Shown here in pieces: positions 34,319 through 47,120 of a stretch of 64,000 nucleotides of DNA. The stretch lies in contig OX344758.2 of NCBI GenBank assembly GCA_947034885.2, positions 5,334,501 through 5,398,500 on the forward strand, in the 5' to 3' direction. Below the pieces are notes generated by a model. The model was not told the origin of the DNA, did not search any database, and saw only the letters and a list, made by a program, of their open reading frames with translations. Position numbers and translations under genes: made by a program. Each line of letters opens with the position of its first letter. Within the stretch, counting starts at the first letter, position 1. This DNA comes from Thuidium tamariscinum (taxonomy: Eukaryota > Streptophyta > Bryopsida > Hypnales > Thuidiaceae).

Positions 34319-37300
34319 TTAGATACTTGTCAAAATAATGTGTAAATTCTTACTTTGTGATTGTGAGTTTATATCTTTAAGGTCACATAATCCTTTTAAC
34401 CCATTGTTAACAATTATGGAATCATTTTCATAAGGAACCAAAACTACTCCTTCAAAACCTATTGTATTCAAATGTTCATTATAATTGGTTACTATGGGAA
34501 AAAGTTGTTCATTTTCATGCAAGCTTAGAATATCATTGTTTGCTCCATTGCAATGATGTCCATTTTGTATTGATATTTGTTCGTGAATTTCTAAAGGTCT
34601 TTCATTACATGAAGTTCTTTTTTCATCATCAAAACTTTCTACTAAAATCTGACATTAATTTATAAAAACATAGTTTTAAATTGTAGATGATGATAGGTAA
34701 TTAGATTTCTAAAAAACATTCAAACTCTCATACATGTTTTTGTTACACCAATGATTATATATTTTTAAAATCAATTTTTTAATTATTGTAATTGTAAATT
34801 TGACCTAGAAGGATATTTTTATATAGTTTGCTATACTTACTGTTTTTCCTTTTGCAGCTTCAAGTTTGTTTTGGACTTCTTTTTTGACATCAATATTTAT
34901 TTCATTACTAGAATAATTTGAATTATTAGTGAAATTCCAAAAATCTTTTGGATTTTCTACACCACATTCTATAAGTGGAATATTTTCTTCTTTGTTCTTT
35001 TTTGTCCAAACACCTTCCATCCATCCATACTTTTTTTGTGGACAATTATTTCCATATCTTCTTGAAATTGCAATACGAGAAGCTCTATCTCCCTCACGTC
35101 TTCTTGATGTTTCTTTTTGCAACCGTCGTTTAAGTGAATGTTTTCCAATGTAATTTGTATTTGATTCTTTGAAAGTTTTATATATTCTATAATTGGATTT
35201 ATATTTCAAATCACAACTTTTAAAGTTGTTGTTTGAATCATCTAAATATTTTGATTTTTTGAGTGATATTTTGTTTTTCCCATATAATTTTGTTTGAGGT
35301 ATAATCAATCTATGCACTTCAAAATTTAAATTAGGATTTTCACTTTTAGAGCTATTAAGTGATGTAAAAGAACTTCTTGAACTTCCGTTGGTAGTTGGAG
35401 GTTTTTCCCATAAATCTGATTTTGATTTTTCTTCTTCAATCCATTTGTTGATCTATATCAAATAACAATAGATAATCATTATATTTCATCCATAGGTCTG
35501 GATTACTTAATTAATAAGATTAATTTATCACAATTTAATAATGATTAATTATCAAATAAGAACAATTTAAGTCTAGAGCATTGAACTACAATCAAAATTG
35601 CTTCAACAAACAATGTTGCATACAATGTTTACCAATTACTCAAATATTATTACATGTTGTGAACTTTCTAAAAACGTTTCTAATACTTTGTTATTTTTTG
35701 AGCTTTTTGTTTTTTTCATTATACTTGTTGTAGGTCTTGGTGTTATTTGATCTACATTTTTTCTAATAGGCATGAAGTTATGATTATTTGAAAATGTCAC
35801 ACTAGAATTTTTTGTTTTTTGGTTTGAAGTTCCTTCATTTATTGTTTTTGAATTGAACATGGTGGATATATTGGGAAGTTGTTTACAAAAATCATCTTGT
35901 AATCGGCATGCCATTATTTCTTCAAAAGTTTTAATATGTGTGCAAGCTTTTTTCTTTTTATATTCTTTTGGTGGGCATTCAATTTCTTCTACTTTTGCTT
36001 TTGATATTTGAGAAATGTCCTCTTGACCAGCTAAAGATTGTTTTCCTTTCAACCATGCTTTAAGATTTGGATCATTGCATGACCAATTTCCTATAAGTCG
36101 TTCAACATGAGGAAGGGGTGGTAAATCATAGCTCAAAGTATTAGATTTAGTAGAATTAATAGGTGGGATAGTACTTGAGAAGCCATTTGAAAAGTGATGC
36201 CAACATATTTTAGCATAGTTTGGTTGAGATTTGGAATTCTGACAAACATGACAAATATTGCTTGAAATAGGAGATTTTATAATTTGATTACAGTTTTGAG
36301 AAGTTTGTATTTTAGAAATCTTTGGATTTTCATCACATGTCCTCTCTTCTTTTGAACAACTTTCAAACATACTTAGTTTGTTATCAAATTTTGAATTAAA
36401 AAATTTGGGTTTAATTTCATGAATTTGCAATTTCAAAGGGGTACTTTTAAAACTCTCACCTCTATTACAATCTTGTATATTTTTATCAACATCTAAATGA
36501 ATTTTTTCACCTTCATTGCTACTTTGATTGCATTCACTTGTTTTATCATTATTATTTTTATTTGTGATTTCTATTTTTTCAATTTCACAATTTTCACTCT
36601 TACTATTAGTTTTTACAACAATGTTTTTTGTTTCAACATTTTCATCAATAAATTTATTCATTCTCTCTAATCTTTGAATCCTAACCTCTTGAATTTGATG
36701 TTCCCTCATATGAACAGTAAGACTTTCTACAATATCAACAAGTACAAATCTTTTGAGATTTACAAATTTTTCTATAAAATTTGGAACACTTTCACGAAAC
36801 TCATCCAAACCTTGAACAATTGCAAAAACAATTACTGGAACCATTCGCTTGAGTATGTCATTACTTGGAGCAATGACTTGTTTCAAGTAAAAATGAATGA
36901 TTGGTACATGAAAATTTTCTTGATTAAATTGCGGTTGGTTTGAAGGGTTATGTGTGTTTTTACACAAGGATATTTGACCTTTTGTATGATTTTGTATATT
37001 AAAACTTTCACTAGATTCACCTTTTTCATACTCTAAATTATTTTCATTGTGAATTATTGCATTTATGTTTGAAGTTTCTTGAACATTTGATTTTGACTTT
37101 AAGTTTTTATCATTAGATCTAATTGAATCTATAGTCCTAATTGTAAATAGACCTAACCCTTGTTCTTGCCTGTAATATATTTGTATACAATCATCTTGAA
37201 TTTTGTATAATTAAATTCTAATTACTTGAAATAAAAAAATTATTAAAATAAAATATAACAAAGTTAAATGAAATATTGAAAGCAATTAAATGAATATTTT

Positions 37301-38261
37301 CATAATTGAAAAACTAATTTTTATGTTTGCATGAAATTTCAATTTCAAATTCAAAAATACAAATTCGAGAGGTTTATTTAGATTTACGAAATTTTATTTC
37401 AAATACTACTAAAATTCACTTCAAATTGATTTTTCTTTATAATGTATAAATTTCATTCAAAATAGAATTTAGTTTTTATATCTAAAAATTGGATACTACC
37501 AAATATTTAACTAATGAACTTTTGAAGTCAATAAAAAAAAAATGTAGATACACTAAAATTCTAAATAATTGAAATGTAACACAATAGTCTACCAATATTT
37601 ACTTCTAGTTCATTCTATTTGTTAATAGATAAAAACAAATCATATAACAAAATGGAATTTTCATATACCTGGAATTATCAACATTTGTATTATTGTTCAT
37701 TTCTCTTTCACTATCTTCACCAAAAAATGCAATCTCGTCATTTATAAGAAGCCCAGGATCAACATCATGCTCATTATTATTTTTAGATGATAGATTTTTG
37801 TGTTCACTCTTGGATATGTCTTCATTTTCTACGATTTTTGAATTACAACAATCGACAAATTGAGCTCTTAATCCAAGGGATGAATCAAATTCTACAAAGT
37901 CTCCTACTTTAGCAGCCATAAATACAAATTTTTCAACAGCAACTCCAATTTCAGCGTATCTCATGCATCTAGCCCATGATGCAGGAGGTTCTACTTTTGG
38001 TTGTCCAATACAAACTATTAATGATTCAAGAGCCTTAAATGTCTTAATCATTGAATATATATTCCAAAGTTTTTGATCATATGTTGCAAATTGTTTTGGG
38101 AATAATATTATTAATGAATTCACTTTTGATGCATGGCCTTGAAAGGCTTTTGATACTGCCATGCAATTTATAAGAGTTCTACAATCTCCAATGGCTACAA
38201 AAATGAGTTGTAAGACTTCATCAGGTAGCTTTTCAAATAAATTGGATTTGGAACCTTCCAT
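34319..38261 (-). CDS. F-box protein, AUF1/AUF2-like, with long disordered tail
   Basis: Proposed exons on the minus strand: 38261-37669, 37169-35654, 35452-34841, 34648-34319. The total is 3,051 nt, or 1,016 residues plus TAA. All three introns (499, 201, 192 bp) are GT-AG and the frame joins exactly; the last donor is a perfect GTAAGT. Residues about 10-45 are an F-box (starts LPDEVLQLIF), the Skp1-binding part of SCF ubiquitin ligases. After it comes a Trp/Arg block (ASWARCMRYAE), and at about residues 300-368 a second block (LKRMVPVIVFAI, later NLKRFVLVD and MREHQIQEVR). This order and these motifs resemble the C-terminal part of Arabidopsis AUF1/AUF2-type F-box proteins. Residues about 370-1016 are Asn/Lys/Ser-rich low-complexity sequence with no recognised domain, far longer than the roughly 330-residue relatives. 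The gene is very AT-rich, like its surroundings. The F-box call is firm; the AUF1 family link is moderate; the substrate is unknown. Confidence 0.8.
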
Positions 38262-41200
38262 TACGTTTTTTTCACATGCAACAATTATCTAAATCAATTT
38301 TAAGATATCAATATATATATTTGATAAATTTGTTCATACTACACAATAACCAAGTCATGAAATCATTTTTTTTCTTGTCATTGTCAAATGCCTAAAATTA
38401 TTTATAACATAGTTTAGCTTTTGATTTAGTAAGGAAAATGTATTTTTTATTTTGTAAAAAGCCTCTACATCATTAGCAATACAATAATTTTTTGTAAAAT
38501 CTTCTCTAATATTTTTTAATAAACCACAAGCGCATCAAAAAGAAGACTAGTAATATTGTAGCGAGTAATGATCTTCCATTAGCTAAGTCTATTTGTAGCA
38601 ATAATTCATTGTCCATTTTATTTTTGGCTTATCAATTTTTAGGAAAATAATATTATAAGACAAAATTCCTATGTCTTATTGAAAAGATTCTCAAAGCCTA
38701 ATTTTCTTAAGAGGTTGGTAAGATTTTAGGGTTTGAAAAAAAGGAAATGAAAGGTTAAACCCAAAACTTGATGTATTTGCAATTGAAAATAGCACCTCTT
38801 CATAGTTACTAAAGCATATATTTATTAGAATAGTGGCCCATAATGAGAATAAGCTTTATGGCTATTATCTTTTAGACTATACCTATTTAACATATGTTGA
38901 AACTATATCCACTTGAATTCTACCCTATAGGCTTTGGGCACATTATACATGTATTCTGTGTACATTATTTTATGCCATATACAATAATAAGATTGACCTT
39001 GATAAAAGATTTTCACTCCTTTTAAGTCCATTGAACTTCAAACTATTTTTATATGAGAACCAATGCTATAGTAAAAGAACCAATGCAACTATTGTGCATG
39101 CATTTTATGATTTACATATAGCAACAAATTTTCTTAAGATAATAATATAATAAATTAGAGATTAAAATTTCAATTATTGAAACATCAACCAAGATGTCTA
39201 TTTTTTAGAACATTATTTGATGTATATAAAATTTTTATATATTTCTTATGCAAATAGTTTTGCTCCAACTTAAAATAGATTGTTTTGAATTTTGTTGTTA
39301 GTGGCCTTGCAACAATAGTTGACTAATGAATTTTTATTCTTTTAGACTTTGAGGTATTTCAAGTGTTTTCTTCAATTCATAAACACTACAATATTTTTCA
39401 ATTTTTTCTCATTCTTGCAAATCATTTTTACTTGGTTGTCTATAATTTTATTTGAAAAAGTCTTATTTGAATAACATAGTGGATATAAAATTGAGATTAA
39501 GAGACTTGACTTTCTTTTCAATTGATTTGATTATGAAATTTATATATGGCTAATATAGTTCATCAACACTACAAATAGTATCTACTTTCTAAATTTCTAT
39601 CATCGAATGTCAAGATGAACCCTAAATTATATGATTTTAGAGACTATATATACAATTTATATTTTATACTTTTAGAAAAAAGACTCAAACAATCATCACA
39701 ATTGATATTGAAATTGAATGAAAACTTACACATTATAAATGTTCAAAATTTTGTTCAATTTTCTAGATTTTCAACTAAAACCAGTTCTATAGTCACTAAC
39801 AAAACCAAGTACTTTTGTGAAACGTTTTCATTCAAACAACCATACCATAAGCATCAATGGATAAAATTCAAAAGTATACACATGATAGTTGTAGAGCACA
39901 ACATACAATACACTTGAAAAAAAATGAATTCCAAAGTTTGCCATGTGTAAAATTCGGTTTTGGTCAACATGGTTTGGCATTACTTTATCTTTTGTCAATT
40001 TTTTCTTAAAACTCCAAAAAAACTTTTTGTACCTTAGCATGTTGGTATACATCATTTTTTTATTGTCATATACAAAAATTGAAGGAAATTCACATTTGTA
40101 GAATTTTAAAATATTAACAATTTAACAAATATGCAAATGATGTTGGTTCTGACTAAATTTGAGTTCTTTTGTGGAATTGAGAGCATGGAATTGCATTAGC
40201 AATAGTAAAGAGAGTATAGGTTGCAAAATAAACCATTGTTATATCTAAATGCCCTTGTATTTGAAATATTTGTTGAATTGGGCAATGTGTATAATTTATA
40301 TTTTACAATTGTATAATGTATTTTTAAATTCAACTTTTGTATTCAAAGACTAGAGTTCATGATGCATATAATTAATCCAAAAAATTCCAAAAAACTCAAT
40401 CATCATTCTTTGTATCATCAAAAAACTGGAATATAACTTAAGAGTAATAAATCTTCACTTTTGTGTATTTTGCATACCAGTTAGTCCAATTGACAAAATT
40501 GATTGTGAATTCATCTATTTGTATTTAAAGAAATTAGGCTAGTAAACATAGTTATTGGACCAATTGACAAATCATTAAAATTGAAGAGATAATTAAAAAC
40601 TTTGCAAAGGTGTATATTTACACCATTATATACATATATAGTGTGGATTTGATTAAGTTGATAGAACTTGAGCCAAGATTATTTGACATACCCTTGACAA
40701 TTTGACATTAGAATTCTAGTTTAAGACTCGGACAACATTTTATAAGTTTGCATCTATGGGAATTGGACTGATACTAGAAATCTAGAATAGGTTAAAAAAA
40801 CCTCTATACATTCCTTAAAAATAATTTATAAAATTAAATTTTACATTTTATTATTACATTTGAGTGGTAATCCTATGTAAAAGTGACCTTAGATACAAAA
40901 TGATAGACTATTTGACTTTCATCAAATGAAAAAATCACCATTAGGGGATTCTTTGGATTTTGTTTTCTGAGCAATCCTTCATTACATATAAACTCGGAGC
41001 TTAAATAGTTGAAGAATTGAGTTGAAAGTGTATTAAGAAAATCCCCCCCTCCCCTTGATTGCCATTCTTTAAAAAATTGTTATGTAGAAGTAGGTTCAAG
41101 ATTGAATGAAAAAATAAATTGTTAATAACTCTAAGGGGGAATTGAAATGCAATAATTCCAATGGTAAGATTGTTTTAGCAAGCAAACTTAACCTTATCTA

Positions 41201-41690
41201 ACAATTTTTTTTTAAAATTGTGAAAATTGCATTAAAAAATGAATCTCTTAACTTTTACATCACTAATTTAAATGGAATGAATCAAAGGTGCATATGTAGA
41301 CAAAAATACAATCCATAAGAAAAAAAATTAGAACTTGATTTCAAGGTTTTGTGAAATTTTCCATTTTAGTGAAAATTTTGGGCTTTTTTTGTGGTATAAC
41401 TTTTTCTCCCATGCATCAATCAAAAATAAAATTATATTTCCACAAAGTTAATAAGTTTCTCTATCTTACAAGAAAGTTTCAAAAAGCTTGAGTAGAAATT
41501 GAGGTCATAGGAACATGTCCAAAATCCATTTTGTCCTCCAAGCAACAATGGACCTTTAGAAATTAATATGGATCTTCCAAATGCAATCCGCCCAACAATC
41601 CATTTCTAATCCACATTAAATAGACCCTTTGCTCTATCCCCTCAAGTCACTCTAGACCTCTAGGGGTGCAATAAAAAAAATACCCCACGT
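38262..41690. other. AT-rich region upstream of the F-box gene
   Basis: The first few hundred bases should hold the F-box promoter and 5' UTR, but no element is distinct. The 100-codon stretch 39615-39917 is not recognised. No repeats with clear ends were found. Confidence 0.4.
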
Positions 41691-41699
41691 TTTGTGCTT

Positions 41700-41960
41700 G
41701 AAACTTTAGTTATGGTTTGTGGGCTCTAATTATTTTAGATTTTGATGTGAGAATCAAGGTAGATTTACTAGGAGTGTACATTTAAGTGCTCTATTGAGTC
41801 CTACTTTGAAATTTCACACAAATTAGATGCCTTGTCCAAAAATTCTATTTTTTTTTAAATTCATGATTTTCAGTTGCGAATATTGAAAAAATATCCTTTT
41901 TAGGAAAAGGTGCCTCCAACTATGCTAAAATTGCTAACATTGGCAGTAATGAGTGCTTCT
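41700..41960 (+). repeat. Dispersed repeat, copy related to 3490-3760
   Basis: Shared landmarks are TTTTAGATTTTGATGTGAGA, GTCCTACTTTGAAATTT, GATGCCTTGTCCAAAAA and AAAAGGTGCCTCCAACTATG, in the same order as the copy at 3490. Confidence 0.55.
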
Positions 41961-42755
41961 ACCTTACCCCTAAAGCACTATGACGTCCAATTTTTGGACG
42001 ATGAGTAGATTGAGAGTTTTTTTTTTACTGGTTACTGCTTGGATGAAAGTCATTTTAATTTTCAGAGATTTTTTATGAAGTTGTTGTGCTATGTAAGGGT
42101 TGGATTTGGTGTTACTAGAGTTCGTAATTTTCTAAAATTACAAATGTGGAAGTATGTCAACTCTTTGACTTGCGTTAACTCTAGTTCAAAATTAGATTTG
42201 CAAAAATGAGGTCTTAGATTTCAAGAACATAAAATTCCAAAAAATCATCATATCAAGAGAACCTCATTTCAAATCCACTCTAACAAATTTTACTCAAAAA
42301 ATAACAATATTTTTCTTGTAATTGAATTTCAAAGGAATTTTGAAATCTCCCTTTCATAATTTATAGAAAAATATTGGTGAAAGCATTGGGAATCTAACTG
42401 CACGGATGGAATCTAAAATTCAAAATCTACAACTTTTGTTTGTATCACAATTCCAAAATATTCTTCCAAATAGTACTTTATAATGATTCTCTTTTTCAAA
42501 TGATCAATTTTGGAAATGATTCCAGATGCTTAGGGGTCACATGTGGCAAATTAAAAAAATCCAATGTTTCCCCCAATGAACAAGGAGTACCGGCATTTAG
42601 TTACAAGTTAACTGGTTGAAATTCAAAATTTTCAAATGAAGTTCAAACTTTCAAGAAAAAACCTGATCATTTTAGAGGAAAAAAAAGAATATTCTTTATT
42701 TTCTTAAGGCCTAGCCGAGAGTATTCTCCAAGCAACCGGTTGGTGCGAGTTTTTT
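41961..42755. other. AT-rich spacer, nothing recognised
   Basis: No coding or repeat structure with definable ends. Confidence 0.4.
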
Positions 42756-42757
42756 TT

Positions 42758-43050
42758 TTTCATTTCTTGTAAAGTGTCAAAGTGGCGATATTTCATTTTA
42801 TAGTGGAGTTCCAAATCTCAACATTCATCCATATATTACATAGAAAGTATCATATTAGCACATAATACATATCTATCATCTTATTGTCATCCATTATTTG
42901 GCAATTTCATCCACTATTTAAAAAAATTTGAGGTTTATTGACGATTTCATCCAAAATTTCACTGTTTTTTTCCTATAGGCTTGGTGCCAGGCCAAAAAAT
43001 TTGGTGCAATTTTGCACCAAATCGCTAGAAAAAACAACCCTGGTTGGTAC
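42758..43050 (+). repeat. Diverged relative of the 28231/43462 repeat
   Basis: It contains AAAGTGTCAAAGTGGCGATA, TTCATCCATATATTAC and repeated TTTCATCC segments, and ends in a GGTGCAA/TTGCACC palindrome (43001-43023). Confidence 0.4.
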
Positions 43051-43129
43051 AAGAAAATTTAGGATTTTAACCGATTAAGCTAAAATTTCTTCCCGGACTG
43101 TGGTTTCCCTAGGGGTAAAAAACGGGGAA

Positions 43130-43400
43130 ATAATGGGTCAATTCTTCCTCCATTTCCTGGAGCTTCCCATTGATTAGTGTCACTTTGACAGACTGGGAAC
43201 TCGTAAAAAGGCGCAGGCTTCGGTGAAAAAGCTCCTTTCCTGCCTCGGAAAAGCCGGACTTGGATGCCTTTGGACCCTTTGGATTCCCGGGTGCATTATG
43301 AAGAGCAGCAGTTTCCCTTTGCCTTGGGGACTTTGGGCTTTGCCTGCAAAAGGCGGGGACACGAGGGGAAGGTGAGCATCGCCATTACCACAACGGAATC
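43130..43400 (+). other. GC-rich island, possible exon fragment
   Basis: About 270 GC-richer bases. One plus-strand frame is open from about 43203 to 43371 (KKAQASVKKLLSCLGKAGLG, then a Trp/Leu-rich stretch), followed by AAG/GTGAGC, a good 5' splice site. No other exon or homology is recognised, so this could be a pseudogene piece. Confidence 0.25.
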
Positions 43401-43461
43401 TCTAGCTTCCCAATTGTGTCCCTATCTACATTTCTTCAACATTGGGTAGGAACCATCCCTT

Positions 43462-43740
43462 TTTTTTACTTTTTGAGAAAGTGTCAAGATGGCGATCACT
43501 TCAAATTTGGTGAAACATTGTATTTCTACATTCATCCATCTTCTGAACTTAAAAACACTTTTCAGTCATATTCATAGACTTTTTCATCTAAATTTGGCAA
43601 CTTCATCCATATTTTAAAGAGAACTAGAAAATTTTTGGTGAAAAATGATTACTTTTATCTGGAATAAAAAAAGACATTTATTTGTAATGGTGCAATTAGG
43701 CCACACGGTGCCGGGAAAAAAAAGGCTGGTAGGAACGGAA
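43462..43740 (+). repeat. Dispersed repeat, second copy of 28231-28500
   Basis: TTTTTGAGAAAGTGTCAAGA, TGGCGATCACTTCAAATTTG, TCCATATTTTAAA and GGTGCAATTAGGCC follow the order of the intronic copy. Confidence 0.65.
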
Positions 43741-44109
43741 TTGAGAAGAAGGTTTCTAATGGCTACGCAAACGGTATAAAGGAGCCCTACTTGCTCAAGG
43801 ATGAAGCTACAAGGTGAAGGTACATTTAACTTGAAGGTGAGTTGTATTCTTATCAAACATTCCGATGCACTAAAAATTACAAGTTCAAAATTGACATGTG
43901 ATTCAAAATTTGAGACTTAAATTGATAAATACATCTCTAATTTAATCCCTGAAAGACTGTTTGTCCTTTTTGGGGATAATTTGGATCTAGGTAGGTTCCT
44001 ACTATCTCAAATTTTAATGAATGTTTTTGAAATTTTTTGAGGATGTGCAGTTTAGTGAAAGCTTCATAGATTTATAATTTTTATATCAATCCTTGCATAG
44101 GAGTAAAAG

Positions 44110-45565
44110 ACCGACTGTTTTTTTGTAGTCTTTTTAATAGTACATATGATTTTTTAGGAATACTGTGAAATTAGAAAAATAATTTAAAGAGAAAACAAAA
44201 AAATTATAAAGAAGAAGGTATCCTAGGAAAGAAAAGCATAGAAAAAATCTTTAAGTAGAAGAACTAGAAAAGTACAAAATTTCATGAAAATGGGTACTTT
44301 GATATTTTAATTTGTAAAAAATAGAAAAAAGAATCTTTTTTAAACTAAAAATTGTCTACTTGGAAGAACTTTATAATGAAGAGATTTCACCAAAAGATTG
44401 ATCTCAAAACCATCTTGAGTATTCAAAAGTGCACATGCTTGCAAGGGAGGCTTGTTAACACACATGTAGAGGAAAGAAAATAATGATTTTTAAAATTCTC
44501 TTAGGTAGAAACTAGAAACATGCCTACCTAGTATGAAAATAGACCACAAAAATTCAGCTTTAGATAATTAATTTTGGATACTCCCCAATGGGTGATTGCA
44601 AGAAACACTTGTCCTATTTTCTATCACACAACATATGCTGATTTGTTTTTTGGCCATAACTTTTTGTTTTAACTCCAAATGACTTAAGATTTATAGTGAA
44701 GGTACTGATGACTATTGTATAGCTTCTCTAACTTTTTGGTAATTTTCAAAAATAATTTACTATCCAAAAATAGGCCCAAAATGTATATTACACTTGCCAA
44801 TTTAGAGGTTTCTAGTACTATTGAGTACCTTTTTTGAAAAATTACATTGTGAAATTTTGTGGAGTGGTTTCTACTACAGAAAATCCAACTTTCCACTGAA
44901 GGAATTTTAAAAATGGTTAATTCTATGTGGTGTGGAAGTCTACAAAATGAACTTCTTTGAGTTCTTTCAGCTTGTATTTTGAAACATATAAAATATTGTT
45001 TTCATGGTTTTTTTGGTGATTGACCATCTGTATGAAGTTGTTACAAATGACTAGTTTTTATTTTTTGTATTTATTTATTTATACTATTTTAAACTAATTT
45101 TTGAATCAAAATATCTATTTTCTTGAGATTTGGCACTTTTCAAATTCTCCTACTTAGAGAATTTTTCTATCCATTTCCTTCAGTAAAAACCTTCAATGAA
45201 AACCTTTGTCTTAGAGGTGTTTACATTAATCATTTAAATTTTTTTTAGAAAAAATTAGTTTTTTAATTTTAAAATATTCTAGAAAAAATCATAAATATTG
45301 TTGAAAATGCAACAAATAGCACAAGTGTTTCTTGCAATCACCCTAGTACTAAAAAACCCTAAACTACAAAGTGTGACAAATTAGCTAATTCAAAATTTAA
45401 TTATAAAATGAATTTTGAAAATTTCTGAAAAATAAAAAATTTGATTACTATCATATTAGACATCTCCAATCAAAATTTCAAGTTAATCTGGTTCATATAT
45501 TAAAAGTTATAGGCAATGACAACTCCATCATTCCAAATGTGATGCAAAATAGTACTTATGTTTCA
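44110..45565. mobile_element. Older 4-bp-TSD family copy, split by a younger relative
   Basis: The outer parts 44110-44589 and 45344-45565 align with the uninterrupted element 60075-60806, including GAACTAGAAAAGT(A/G)C on the left and AAAGTGTGACAAATTAGCT on the right. The left terminal repeat is truncated and the right one degraded (CATGCTTTCACCC). Confidence 0.65.
44590..45343. mobile_element. 4-bp-TSD element (754 bp) nested in a relative
   Basis: The ends are GGGTGATTGCAAGAAACACT and the inverse. Flanks are CAAT (44586-44589) and TAGT (45344-45347); the empty site in the related copy near 60569 reads CCCCAGTACTAAA, so the duplicated target was probably CAGT with one transition in each copy. 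There is no transposase gene. The interior contains the inverse of the AAGTGC/CTAAGTAGGAGAA segment. Confidence 0.8.
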
Positions 45566-45664
45566 TGCTTTCACCCAATTGTCTTCTCAATTTTATTTTG
45601 AATCCCTCGCTAATTTAGGGTCTTTGATTGTAAATATGGATTCAAAATTTGCAAATTTTATTTT

Positions 45665-46396
45665 GGGTCGTTGCAAGAAACACCTACCAAAAAGCGTAGC
45701 GTTTTGCAACGTAGTCTTTTTTTTTTCCGGGAGTACTTTAAAATTAGAAAAAAAAGTTTTAAAAAAAGTGAAAAATATGTTTCGTGTATAAACCTTTAAG
45801 ATGAATATACCCTAGAAAGGAAAAGCATAGGAAAAATCTCTAAGTAGGAAATCCAGAAAAGTGCAAAATCTCATGAAAATTAGTACTTCGACATTTTAAT
45901 TTGTAAAAAATAGGAAAATCAATTTTAAGAAAAAATAAAAATTGGCCATTTGAAGAAAGTTGATTTCGATGAGATTTGACCAAAGGAACGATCTTAGAAC
46001 CATCATCAATGTTCAAAAATTGCGTGCCACCAAAAAAATTTGTACTCATGTGGAGGACATAAAAAAACATATTTTTAGATTTTTTTTTGGAATTCATAGG
46101 TTTTACACCTACGCAAATAGACCATGAAAGTTTCGTCTTGAAATCATTAAATTTAGACACTGCGAACGTAATGATAACCATAAACGTAATTTTGTGACGC
46201 TCAACGAAAATGTTTTTTAAATATAAAATGATTTTTTTTAATTTCTGAAAAATAAGGGATCTAATAGACTTCAAGTTAGGTATGTTCAATAAAAATTTCA
46301 TTTTCATTGGACTTAATCTCCAAAAGTTATTGTAGACAACAAAAAAGTGGTTCTAATTGTGACATGAAATAGGATAGGTGTTTCTTGCAATGACCC
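45665..46396. mobile_element. 4-bp-TSD element (732 bp)
   Basis: The ends are GGGTCGTTGCAAGAAACACC and the inverse GGTGTTTCTTGCAATGACCC. Flanks TTTT and TTAT differ at one base. The interior resembles 60075-60806 closely (GGGAGTACT, TACCCTAG). The 155-codon minus open stretch 46307-45840 lies inside it and is probably not a gene. Confidence 0.72.
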
Positions 46397-46399
46397 TTA

Positions 46400-47120
46400 T
46401 GCGTAGAAAATTTTAAAAATTTGCATTTTTTCTAGGGGCCAAAAGAAGGGTCAATTTACCCTAGCCATCTCAATGTCACAAAATAAAGTTTGTGTATCTC
46501 TCTTTACAAAGAGCTTTTTGATGGTACCAAAAATGTGATTAGAGGTTGCACAATTCTAAAGATTTTAATATAACAAAACAAGCAACCTAACTTCCTACAA
46601 GTACTATGGTGTGCCTTGTACTATTGCCTCATTTAAAATTAAAATAAATGCATTTTTGTAGTTTTCAAACTCAAAAATAATTCAAAAATAACTCAAAAAT
46701 TCATAATTTCACACAATATGTTTCAACACTTCACAAAACAATGTCCAAACACACTTCTTCACAAAGAGCTTTTTGCGGCGCTTTTTGATGGTACAAAGAA
46801 TGGAATCAAAGGGTGAATGGTTCAGGAAATCTCAACATAAGTTACATAATAAACAAACCTACCTAACGAACTCATTTAATGTATGGATATCTAATTTTAC
46901 AAGATCCCAAAATTATGAAATGGGTTTAGATGAATACTTGAATTACATGCCAACTCTATTCGTCTTCTGAAGGAAATGTATTGAAAACATTTCAATTAGT
47001 CAACTCCCTAAAATTGCGAATCAGTTGGTAAATGGTCACTCTTAATAGTAGATCTCCTTCCTTACCTTCAAATAAAAAGGTGGGATTTCATCGCGATGAT
47101 CCTGAGTACCGGTATTCAGA
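46400..47120. other. AT-rich spacer, nothing recognised
   Basis: No gene or definable element. Confidence 0.4.

Noticed and set aside
35636..36967. A 443-codon minus-strand frame that could be read as a stand-alone gene or a retrotransposon gag-like protein.
   Set aside because: It starts with TTG, not ATG, and is continuous in frame with the F-box exon upstream and the Lys-rich exon downstream through GT-AG introns. No zinc knuckle or protease motif is visible.
45840..46307. A 155-codon minus frame.
   Set aside because: It lies wholly inside the 4-bp-TSD element 45665-46396, and I see no matching open frame in the sister copies, so it is likely chance.
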